Positions 1-5,322 of a stretch of DNA of 5,322 nt are shown piece by piece. Where the stretch lies: positions 1-5,322 of the forward strand of contig CAMHGU010000156.1 of the NCBI GenBank assembly GCA_946184715.1. Direction: 5' to 3'. The DNA comes from an uncultured bacterium. Lineage in GTDB: Bacteria; Bacteroidota; Bacteroidia; Bacteroidales; Muribaculaceae. A program made the translations under genes and the position numbers. Positions within the stretch are counted from its first letter, which is position 1. Every line of letters starts with the position of its first letter. The notes below the pieces were generated by a model. That model searched no databases and had not been told where the DNA came from. It worked only from the letters and a program-made list of their open reading frames with translations.

Positions 1-106
1 AAGAGAGTCATTGGCATTGGCTATCACAATGAAAGCGCAAATTTACGCAGGAATTGCGACTTACGCACTATCCTTCGACGTATGGCTGTATAATGCCGCC
101 GAAGGC

Positions 107-138
107 TTTGGAATAGAACAGGATAATGCGTAACTTTG
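107..138 (+). promoter_or_regulatory. Bacteroidetes-type promoter of trmN6
   Basis: A TTTG box at 107-110 and TAACTTTG at 131-138 are separated by 20 bp. This fits the Bacteroidetes primary sigma factor consensus (TTTG, 19-21 bp, TAnnTTTG) at every defined base. The predicted transcript start near 145 would leave a leader of about 20 nt before the ATG at 167. No Shine-Dalgarno sequence is visible in that leader, which is normal for this phylum. Confidence 0.7.
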
Positions 139-166
139 CCGATGAGGTGGACTTTCCACATTATTA

Positions 167-892
167 ATGGCTATGCGAGAGGCGACGTTCAGATTTAAGC
201 GATTTGCGGTGCTCAACGACCGCGCAGCGATGAAGGTGGGCACCGACGGGGTGCTGCTCGGAGCGTGGTGCCCGGAGCCGGAAGGCGTTGAAGACCGCGC
301 GCCGCGGGTGCTCGATGTGGGCACCGGCAGCGGGCTTATCGCGCTGATGCTGGCGCAGCGATGCCCCACGGCGGCAATCGATGCCATCGATATCGACCCT
401 GAGGCCGTGGCCGAGGCGCGCGCCAACGTGGCCAATTCCCCCTGGGCGGAGCGTATAGCGGTAGCCAAGGCCGACTTCGCCACTATGGCCTTGGAGGCCG
501 AGCGCTACGACTTGGTGGTGTCCAATCCGCCGTTCTTCGTGGGACTGCAGTCGCCCGACGCGCGGCGCGCGCAGGCCCGCAGCTCGGCGTCGCTGGCGCC
601 GCGGCAGCTTGTGGCGCAGGCAGCCGCGATGCTCCGGCCGGGCGGACGCTTAGCCGTGGTGTACCCGCAAGCGATGAAGCCGGAGCTGACGGCCCTGGCC
701 ATCGAGCACGGCCTGTCGGTAGAGCGCGTGACCGACGTGGCCACACGTCCCGGCCTGCCGCCCAAGCGCTTCCTGGCCGCCTTCCGCAAAGGCCCGGTGC
801 CGGCCCCCCTCTTCGACACCCTCACCCTCGAAGCCCCCGACCACACCCGCTCCCCACAATACACCGCCCTCACCGCCGCCTTCTACCTCTGA
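167..892 (+). CDS. trmN6: tRNA1(Val) (adenine(37)-N6)-methyltransferase, TrmN6/YfiC family
   Basis: This is a 241-residue class I SAM-dependent methyltransferase. The family transfers a methyl group to N6 of A37, next to the anticodon of tRNA1(Val), in the cytoplasm. The sequence shows the family's N-terminal FRFKRF (8-13) and KVGTDGVLLGAW (23-34), the SAM-binding motif VLDVGTGSGLIAL (48-60), the acidic strand AIDIDPEA (73-80), and the catalytic NPPFF (120-124) expected of an N6-adenine methyltransferase. A LRPGGRLAVVYP strand follows at 156-167, and the protein ends in the usual YxxLTxxFYL (232-241). Length is normal. The ATG at 167 is favoured by the promoter just upstream; a second ATG at 173 is also possible. 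The gene appears monocistronic, with 188 bp before the next frame. It looks more GC-rich in codon choice (many CGC, GCC and GCG) than the three downstream genes. The family call is firm; the exact tRNA substrate is taken from E. coli YfiC. Confidence 0.9.
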   Translation: MAMREATFRFKRFAVLNDRAAMKVGTDGVLLGAWCPEPEGVEDRAPRVLDVGTGSGLIALMLAQRCPTAAIDAIDIDPEAVAEARANVANSPWAERIAVAKADFATMALEAERYDLVVSNPPFFVGLQSPDARRAQARSSASLAPRQLVAQAAAMLRPGGRLAVVYPQAMKPELTALAIEHGLSVERVTDVATRPGLPPKRFLAAFRKGPVPAPLFDTLTLEAPDHTRSPQYTALTAAFYL

Positions 893-913
893 CCACTCCC
901 ATCCCGCACGATA

Positions 914-980
914 TGGCGACATTCCCGTGGTGCGCGCGGGAGGCTGCCGTGGTGGGGTTTGTGGGAAAAATGGCGACATT
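914..980. repeat. Pair of 10-bp direct repeats TGGCGACATT
   Basis: TGGCGACATT occurs at 914-923 and again at 971-980, 57 bp apart, in the gap between trmN6 and the dehydrogenase gene. The second copy lies inside the palindrome at 966-983. Both are upstream of the predicted promoter, so paired operator sites are one reading. Chance duplication or remnants of a dispersed repeat are equally possible. Confidence 0.4.
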
Positions 981-992
981 TTTGGAAAAATG
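966..992. repeat. Interleaved AAAAATG/CATTTTT palindromes
   Basis: AAAAATG (966-972), CATTTTT (977-983) and AAAAATG (986-992) alternate. The middle segment is the exact reverse complement of both flanking ones, giving two mutually exclusive 7-bp hairpins with GCGA and GG loops. The array lies 74 bp after the trmN6 stop and just upstream of the dehydrogenase promoter. It could be a weak terminator for trmN6 or a protein-binding operator. The stem is AT-rich and lacks a following U tract, so a classical terminator is not well supported. Confidence 0.45.
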
Positions 993-1003
993 GGGGCTTA
1001 GCG

Positions 1004-1034
1004 TTTTATCTTTCGGTATAAATCATTAACTTTG
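1004..1034 (+). promoter_or_regulatory. Bacteroidetes-type promoter of the ndh-META-pgcA unit
   Basis: TAACTTTG at 1027-1034 is a perfect TAnnTTTG box and is identical to the one before trmN6. TTTT at 1004-1007 is a three-of-four match to TTTG at 19-bp spacing. The transcript would start near 1041. A weaker overlapping alternative is TTTG at 981-984 with TATCTTTC at 1007-1014, at 22-bp spacing; its upstream box falls inside the palindrome array. Confidence 0.6.
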
Positions 1035-1080
1035 CGATAATGGAGTGCCGCGGGCCGCAAGGTCACGCCAAGCGCTCGTA

Positions 1081-2406
1081 ATGAAGAAGAAACCAACTAA
1101 AGCTGTTATGGCAAAAAATACCAAGAAAGAACGCATTGTGATAGTGGGTGGCGGCTTTGCCGGCATCAACTTCGCAAAGAAGATTGACAAGGAGCGTTAC
1201 GACGTGACGCTTATCGACAAGAACAATTTCCACTCGTTCCCGCCGCTGTTTTATCAGATCGCGTCGTCGGGTCTTGAATCGAGCAGTATCGCTTTCCCGT
1301 TCCGCCGCGAGATGCGGAAGATCAAGCAGGTGAAATATCAGATGGGGCAGGTGAAGCGTGTTGACCCGGTAGCCAAGACTGTCAGCACCCAGTTCAAGAC
1401 TATTCCTTACGACCATCTGATAATCGCCGCGGGCACCACCAACAACTACTTCGGCATTCCTAACCTTCGCGAGAGCGTGTACACGCTCAAGTCGATGAGC
1501 GAGGCGCTGCGCTTGAAGAGTGTGATTCTTGACCGTATGGAGCGCGCCACGCTGATGGACGATGTGGAGGAGCGCCGCAAGATGCTCTCCTTTGTGGTGG
1601 TGGGCGCCGGGCCTACGGGCGTGGAGATTGCCGGTGCTATAGGCGAGATGAAGCGCTATATCCTCAAGCGCGAGTATCCAGAGATTGAGCAGGACGACCT
1701 CTCCATCACTATCATCGAGGGCGCCGACCGTGTGCTCCGCACTATGAGTGAGAAGTCGTCGGTGAAAGCGCTCGAGTATCTGGGCCACTTGATGGTCGAT
1801 GTGCGCCTCAACGTGCAGATGAAGAGCTACGAGGACAAGGTGGCCACCATCGTTGTCGATGGCAAGGAGGAGAAGCTCTACGCCGAGACCCTGATATGGA
1901 CCGCCGGCATCACGTCGATCGTCATCGACGGCTTCCCCGAAGAGGTGTACGGCCCCGGTCATCGCTTCATCGTGGACGATTACAACCGCGTGAAGGGCTG
2001 CGATGGCGTGTACGCTATGGGCGATATCGCCTACCTTACCGCTCCCGGTTGGGAGCGCGGCTATCCGCAGCTGGCGCAAGTGGCGATACAGCAAGCCTGC
2101 AACTTGGCCAAGAACTTCAACTGCGGCAGCTTCGAGCACCCGTTCAGCTACGTGGATAAAGGCACGATGGCCACAATAGGCCGCAACCGCGCCGTGGCTG
2201 ACCTGAAGCATACCCACTTCTACGGCCGCCCGGCCTGGTTTATGTGGATGTTTATCCACCTGATTTCCATCCTCGGCATGCGCAACAAGATCAACGTGCT
2301 CCTCAACTGGGTGTGGGCCTACTTCACCTACAGCACCTCGCTGCGCCTGCTCGAGCTTCCCTCGAAGTGGCCTAAGCGCCGCCGCTGGGAGATGGAGGAA
2401 GATTAA
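1081..2406 (+). CDS. ndh: Type II NADH:quinone oxidoreductase (NDH-2), FAD-dependent
   Basis: A 441-residue, single-subunit, non-proton-pumping NADH dehydrogenase that passes electrons from NADH through FAD to membrane quinone. Numbered from the ATG at 1081, the FAD Rossmann motif is IVIVGGGFAG (19-28), followed by an acidic strand end in TLIDK (43-47). The NADH-binding Rossmann motif is VVVGAGPTGVEIAG (172-185), with an acid in TIIEGADR (210-217). YAMGDIA (311-317) is the second flavin contact. AQVAIQQ (332-338) is the AQxAxQQ quinone-site motif that marks NDH-2 against other flavin reductases. Residues about 386-416 are hydrophobic and rich in Trp and Phe, as in the membrane-anchoring C-terminal helices, followed by a basic KRRR patch (432-435). 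Length is typical. Start choice is open: a GTG at 1045 lies only a few bases after the predicted transcript start and encodes an Arg-rich, unconserved extension, so it is unlikely; the ATG at 1108 gives a shorter lead to the FAD motif and is also plausible. It is the first gene of the probable three-gene unit. Confidence 0.9.
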   Translation: MKKKPTKAVMAKNTKKERIVIVGGGFAGINFAKKIDKERYDVTLIDKNNFHSFPPLFYQIASSGLESSSIAFPFRREMRKIKQVKYQMGQVKRVDPVAKTVSTQFKTIPYDHLIIAAGTTNNYFGIPNLRESVYTLKSMSEALRLKSVILDRMERATLMDDVEERRKMLSFVVVGAGPTGVEIAGAIGEMKRYILKREYPEIEQDDLSITIIEGADRVLRTMSEKSSVKALEYLGHLMVDVRLNVQMKSYEDKVATIVVDGKEEKLYAETLIWTAGITSIVIDGFPEEVYGPGHRFIVDDYNRVKGCDGVYAMGDIAYLTAPGWERGYPQLAQVAIQQACNLAKNFNCGSFEHPFSYVDKGTMATIGRNRAVADLKHTHFYGRPAWFMWMFIHLISILGMRNKINVLLNWVWAYFTYSTSLRLLELPSKWPKRRRWEMEED

Positions 2407-2436
2407 TCGGTATATAATCATCGAAAGAGAATATAG

Positions 2437-3294
2437 ATGTCGAAACGAATCACTCTCGCCGCGCTGGCCCTCGCGCTGATAGTAGCCACCGGCTGCGGCT
2501 CCGGCAAGGGCAATAGCAAGAACTCCAAGGTCAATACGATCGTGGAGAAGACCGGTATGGCATCGCAGTATCGCAAGACCCGCAAGATTGTGAAAGAGCT
2601 TGAGGGCGAGTGGACCGTGCTCACCGTGGCCGGCAAGAAGGTGACAATGGACGAGCCTCCTTACTTGATCTTCGAGACCGGCAGCGGCCGCCTCTACGGC
2701 TCGCTGGGCTGCAACGTGGTCAACGGCCAGTTTACCTCAGCGGCCGAGAGCAAAGGGCTGCACTTCGACGAGCTGATATCGGGCAACGCGGCCTGCGCTT
2801 TCTCCCGCACCGAGACCCAGATTGCCAACGCCCTTAAGCAGACCTATCAATACTCCATCGCCAATGCCGATGGCGGCGACCAGGCTATCCTCACGCTCAA
2901 GAGCAAGAGCGGCTCGGCGCTGATGACTCTCAAGCAGCATAGCCTGAGCGTGGTCAACGGCGCGTGGACTGTGACCGAAATCGACGGCACCCGGCTCAAC
3001 GACGAGTCGGTGCGCATCGTTATCGACGTGCAGGAGCGCCATCTTCACGGCAATGCCGGCTGCAACCTTATCAACGGCGAGGTGATTCTCGATGCCAATA
3101 AGGACAACTGCCTGCAGTTTGCCGGCATCACAGCCACCAAGAAGGCGTGCCCCGACCTCACCACCCAGACCGCCCTGCTCGTGGCCCTCGAAGAGGTGGA
3201 GTACTACAAGAAGCGCAACTCCAGCGAGATAGAACTGCTCGACGTCAATCGTCGGCCGCTCGTGCTGCTCCGCCGCCTGCCGCTGATGAAATAG
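2437..3294 (+). CDS. Lipoprotein with two tandem META (HslJ-like) domains
   Basis: A 285-residue secreted protein. Residues 1-20 form a lipoprotein signal: basic SKR, a hydrophobic stretch, and ATGC with the lipidated Cys at 20. A Ser/Gly/Lys/Asn-rich linker follows, with no acidic residues right after the Cys, so the usual Bacteroidetes surface-export signal is not evident and a periplasm-facing anchor is likelier. Two META-like repeats follow. Domain 1 (about 54-166) has LEGEW (55-59), GSLGCNVVNG (88-97) and NAAC (117-120). Domain 2 (about 172-280) has NGAW (174-177), GNAGCNLING (205-214) and TATKKACP (232-239). The GCNxxNG and AC cysteines are 28 residues apart in domain 1 and 29 in domain 2, so each domain could hold an equivalent disulfide. 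META domains occur in HslJ (linked to heat and novobiocin resistance in E. coli) and in many envelope lipoproteins of unknown activity. The gene starts 30 bp after ndh; no internal promoter is evident. The fold is likely; the function is unknown. Confidence 0.82.
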   Translation: MSKRITLAALALALIVATGCGSGKGNSKNSKVNTIVEKTGMASQYRKTRKIVKELEGEWTVLTVAGKKVTMDEPPYLIFETGSGRLYGSLGCNVVNGQFTSAAESKGLHFDELISGNAACAFSRTETQIANALKQTYQYSIANADGGDQAILTLKSKSGSALMTLKQHSLSVVNGAWTVTEIDGTRLNDESVRIVIDVQERHLHGNAGCNLINGEVILDANKDNCLQFAGITATKKACPDLTTQTALLVALEEVEYYKKRNSSEIELLDVNRRPLVLLRRLPLMK

Positions 3295-3349
3295 GACAGG
3301 GCACCTTAATAAGAATTTCAACATTAACCTAATAAAACAATACTACCGA

Positions 3350-5104
3350 ATGAAAGACGAACAGTTATTGAAAGAAGTGACCGAGAAAGCCACCAAGTGG
3401 CTCGCTCCGGAGTATGACGCCGAGACCCGCGCCGAAGTGCAGGCGATGCTCGACGCCGACGACAAGACCCAGCTCATCGAGTCGTTCTACAAAGACCTCG
3501 AGTTCGGCACCGGCGGTCTGCGCGGCATCATGGGCGCCGGCTCCAACCGTATGAACATCTACACCGTGGGCTCCGCCACGCAAGGCCTTGCCAACTATCT
3601 CAACGTGGCCTTCAAGGACCTGGGTCGCCAGATTAGCGTGGTCGTAGGTCACGACGTGCGCAACAACAGCCGCAAGTTTGCCGAAATCGTGGCAGCCATC
3701 TTCTCAGCCAACGGCATCAAGGTGTATCTCTGGGATTCGTTCCGCCCCACGCCCGAGACGTCGTTCGCCATCCGCGAGCTCAAGTGCCAGAGCGGTGTCA
3801 ACATCACCGCCTCCCACAACCCCAAGGAGTACAACGGCTACAAGGCCTATTGGGACGATGGCGCACAGGTAATCGCGCCCCACGATGTGAACATCATCGA
3901 CTATGTGAACCGCATCAAGTCGGTAAGCGAAATCAAATTTGAGGCCGTGCCCGAGAACATTGAGATCATCGGCAAAGAGCTCGATGAGAAGTTCCTCGCC
4001 CGCATCAAGACCCTCTCGCTGAGCCCCGACGTGATTGCCCGCCAGCACGACCTGAAGATTGTGTACACGCCTATCCACGGCACCGGCCGCGAGCTCGTGC
4101 CGCAGTCGCTCAAGAACTACGGCTTCACCAACATCATCCACGTGCCCGAGCAGGACATCCCCGATGGCAACTTCCCCACCGTCGATTCGCCCAACCCCGA
4201 GAACGCCCCCGCTATGGCTATGGCAGTGGAGAAAGCTAAAGAGACCGATGCCGACATCATTATGGCCTCCGACCCCGACGCCGACCGCATCGGCGTGGTA
4301 ATTCGCGACGACAAGGGCGGATATGTGCCCGTCAACGGCAACCAGATCCAGTTCATCTTCAACAACTACCTCATCCAGCGCAATAAAGAGCTCGGCCGCC
4401 TCACCGGCAACGAATATATCGTGAAGACTATCGTCACCACCGAGCTTATCAAAGACATCGCTGATGCACAGGGCGTGAAGATGTACGACTGCTTCACCGG
4501 CTTCAAGTGGATTGCCACCGTAATCCGCGAGAACGAAGGCAAGGCTCGCTACCTCGGCGGCGGCGAAGAGAGCTTCGGCTACCTCGCTGCTGATTTCATC
4601 CGCGACAAGGACTCCGTATCGGCTATCTCGCTTATGGCCGAAATCTGCGCCTGGGCTAAGGACCAGGGCAAGACGATGCTCGATATGATTAAGGAGACCT
4701 ACGTCAAGTACGGCTACTCCAAGGAGCAGGGCATCTCGCTCGTGCGTCAAGGCAAGTCGGGCGCCGAGGAGATTGCCGCCCTGATGGTGAAGTTCCGCGA
4801 GAACCCGCCGGCAGCTATCGCAGGCTCCCCCGTGGTAATCCTCAAAGACTTCCTCAAGCTCGAGCAGACCGACCTCCGCACCGGCGAGAAGACCAAGCTT
4901 GAGATGCCGGCCACGAGCAACGTGCTCCAGTACTTCTGCGCCGATGGCACCAAGGTGTCGGTGCGCCCCTCGGGCACAGAGCCTAAGATCAAGTTCTACA
5001 TCGAGGTGAAGGACAAGATGACCTCCCCCGAGCAGTTCGATGACTGCGAAGCTCGCGCCACCGCCAAGCTCGCCGTCATCCGCAAGGAGTTCGGCTGCGA
5101 CTGA
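3350..5104 (+). CDS. pgcA: Phospho-sugar mutase (alpha-phosphoglucomutase, PgcA/PGM2 type)
   Basis: A 584-residue cytoplasmic alpha-D-phosphohexomutase, expected to interconvert glucose-6-P and glucose-1-P through a phosphoserine and a 1,6-bisphosphate intermediate, supplying nucleotide sugars and glycogen. The four domains are visible. Domain 1 has EFGTGGLRG (51-59) and the active-site loop TASHNP with phosphorylatable Ser155. Domain 2 has the Mg2+ loop DPDADR (308-313, Asp308/310/312). Domain 3 has the sugar-specificity loop GGGEESFGY (403-411). Domain 4 has the phosphate-binding loop RPSGTEPKIKFY (539-550). FGTGGLRG followed by GAGSNRMNIYTVG, and the length, match the PgcA/PGM2 branch rather than the shorter bacterial phosphomannomutase/GlmM enzymes of about 450 residues. 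That branch includes phosphopentomutases and glucose-1,6-bisphosphate synthases, so the exact sugar is not settled here. The ATG at 3350 follows an A-rich leader. The gene lies 55 bp after the META lipoprotein gene and ends 25 bp before a strong terminator. All catalytic residues are intact. Confidence 0.92.
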   Translation: MKDEQLLKEVTEKATKWLAPEYDAETRAEVQAMLDADDKTQLIESFYKDLEFGTGGLRGIMGAGSNRMNIYTVGSATQGLANYLNVAFKDLGRQISVVVGHDVRNNSRKFAEIVAAIFSANGIKVYLWDSFRPTPETSFAIRELKCQSGVNITASHNPKEYNGYKAYWDDGAQVIAPHDVNIIDYVNRIKSVSEIKFEAVPENIEIIGKELDEKFLARIKTLSLSPDVIARQHDLKIVYTPIHGTGRELVPQSLKNYGFTNIIHVPEQDIPDGNFPTVDSPNPENAPAMAMAVEKAKETDADIIMASDPDADRIGVVIRDDKGGYVPVNGNQIQFIFNNYLIQRNKELGRLTGNEYIVKTIVTTELIKDIADAQGVKMYDCFTGFKWIATVIRENEGKARYLGGGEESFGYLAADFIRDKDSVSAISLMAEICAWAKDQGKTMLDMIKETYVKYGYSKEQGISLVRQGKSGAEEIAALMVKFRENPPAAIAGSPVVILKDFLKLEQTDLRTGEKTKLEMPATSNVLQYFCADGTKVSVRPSGTEPKIKFYIEVKDKMTSPEQFDDCEARATAKLAVIRKEFGCD

Positions 5105-5129
5105 TTGAATAGCATAACCCGATAATAAA

Positions 5130-5164
5130 GCGAGCGCGCTGCCCGGCGGTAGCGCGCTCGCCTT
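5130..5164 (+). terminator. Strong GC-rich hairpin terminator after pgcA
   Basis: GCGAGCGCGCT (5130-5140) and AGCGCGCTCGC (5151-5161) form a perfect 11-bp stem. The 10-base interval can extend it by three pairs (G-U, C-G, C-G), leaving a CGGC tetraloop. With C5162 bulged out, A5128-A5129 can also pair with T5163-T5164. The downstream CTTCTACTT is pyrimidine-rich but not a run of U, so termination is likely yet not textbook. It starts 25 bp after the mutase stop and probably ends the three-gene transcript. Confidence 0.75.
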
Positions 5165-5191
5165 CTACTTGCCTCGCCCGCTCGTGAAATC

Positions 5192-5282
5192 TCTACGGAC
5201 TTATAGGACTAATGGATATGGCTGCGCGGCGGCTTTGGGTTTCTACGGACTTAAAGGACTGAAGGACTGGCTACGCGGCGGC
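5192..5282. repeat. Imperfect 50-bp-period direct repeat
   Basis: Two related units lie at 5192-5233 (42 bp) and 5242-5282 (41 bp). They match in 36 of 42 aligned columns, with one gap. Each begins TCTACGGACTTA, carries short GGACT iterations, and ends in GGCTrCGCGGCGGC. Within the second unit GGACT-type words recur at 8-9 bp steps (5247, 5256 and 5264). No open frame covers the region. It looks like a piece of a dispersed intergenic repeat, or a short tandem array continuing past the window edge. Confidence 0.7.
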
Positions 5283-5298
5283 AACCCGCAAGGGTTGC
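5281..5298. repeat. Perfect hairpin with GCAA loop
   Basis: GCAACCC (5281-5287) and GGGTTGC (5292-5298) form a perfect 7-bp stem around GCAA, a GNRA-class tetraloop. It abuts the second direct-repeat unit. No U tract follows, so it is not an obvious terminator. A REP-like palindrome or a structural part of an RNA or repeat element fits better. Confidence 0.6.
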
Positions 5299-5322
5299 GA
5301 TGACGATTAACCGTAGGTTGAG

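Noticed and set aside
61..483. Minus-strand frame overlapping the start of trmN6
   Set aside because: Ser/Ala/Pro-rich shadow translation without motifs, overlapping a well-supported gene and its promoter.
650..979. Minus-strand Gly/Glu-rich frame over the trmN6 3' end and intergenic gap
   Set aside because: It arises from the C-rich 3' end of trmN6; low-complexity translation, no promoter or family signature.
966..992. Classical Rho-independent terminator for trmN6
   Set aside because: The stem is AT-rich with a single G-C pair, and no T tract follows the hairpin on the plus strand, so it is recorded as a palindromic repeat instead.
1063..2421. A 452-codon open frame antisense to the whole NADH dehydrogenase gene
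   Set aside because: It is in codon register with ndh, so it stays open simply because the sense gene avoids TTA, CTA and TCA codons. The His/Val/Leu/Ala-rich translation resembles no protein family I know.
3295..3349. Separate promoter for pgcA
   Set aside because: The gap is AT-rich, but I find no TAnnTTTG box with a TTTG at suitable spacing.
3704..4750. A 348-codon open frame antisense to the mutase gene
   Set aside because: Same cause: it is codon-aligned with pgcA and reflects GC-rich codon choice. The translation is low in complexity (Val, Gly, Asp, His, Leu) with no recognisable motif.
5192..5282. CRISPR array
   Set aside because: Only two diverged units separated by 8 bp, with no conserved repeat/unique spacer alternation and no cas genes.

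Overview
The window looks like a chromosomal segment of a moderately GC-rich member of the Bacteroidales, possibly Muribaculaceae-like. The reasons are two matches to the Bacteroidetes promoter pattern (TTTG, about 20 bp, TAnnTTTG), start codons without Shine-Dalgarno sequences, and Bacteroidetes-style versions of all four proteins. The family-level placement is inference from protein style only.

Layout: 1-166 is a non-coding leader with a good promoter (107-138). It is followed by trmN6 (167-892), a tRNA m6A methyltransferase. The 188-bp gap after it holds short AAAAATG/CATTTTT palindromes (966-992) and a second promoter (1004-1034). Next are three same-strand genes with short gaps: a type II NADH:quinone dehydrogenase (1081-2406), a lipoprotein with two META/HslJ-like domains (2437-3294) and a PgcA/PGM2-type phosphohexomutase (3350-5104). 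A strong GC-rich terminator hairpin (5130-5161) follows the mutase. The last 160 bases have no gene; they hold an imperfect 50-bp-period direct repeat and a perfect 7-bp hairpin with a GCAA loop.

The three downstream genes are probably one transcription unit, because the gaps are 30 and 55 bp, no consensus promoter lies between them and a single terminator follows. Functionally they are a mixed set: respiratory NADH oxidation at the membrane, an envelope lipoprotein of unknown role, and glucose-6-P/glucose-1-P interconversion feeding polysaccharide and nucleotide-sugar synthesis. I see no phage, insertion sequence, CRISPR array, RNA gene or defence system. The window is mostly housekeeping; its less ordinary parts are the double-META lipoprotein and the two repeat-bearing intergenic regions.
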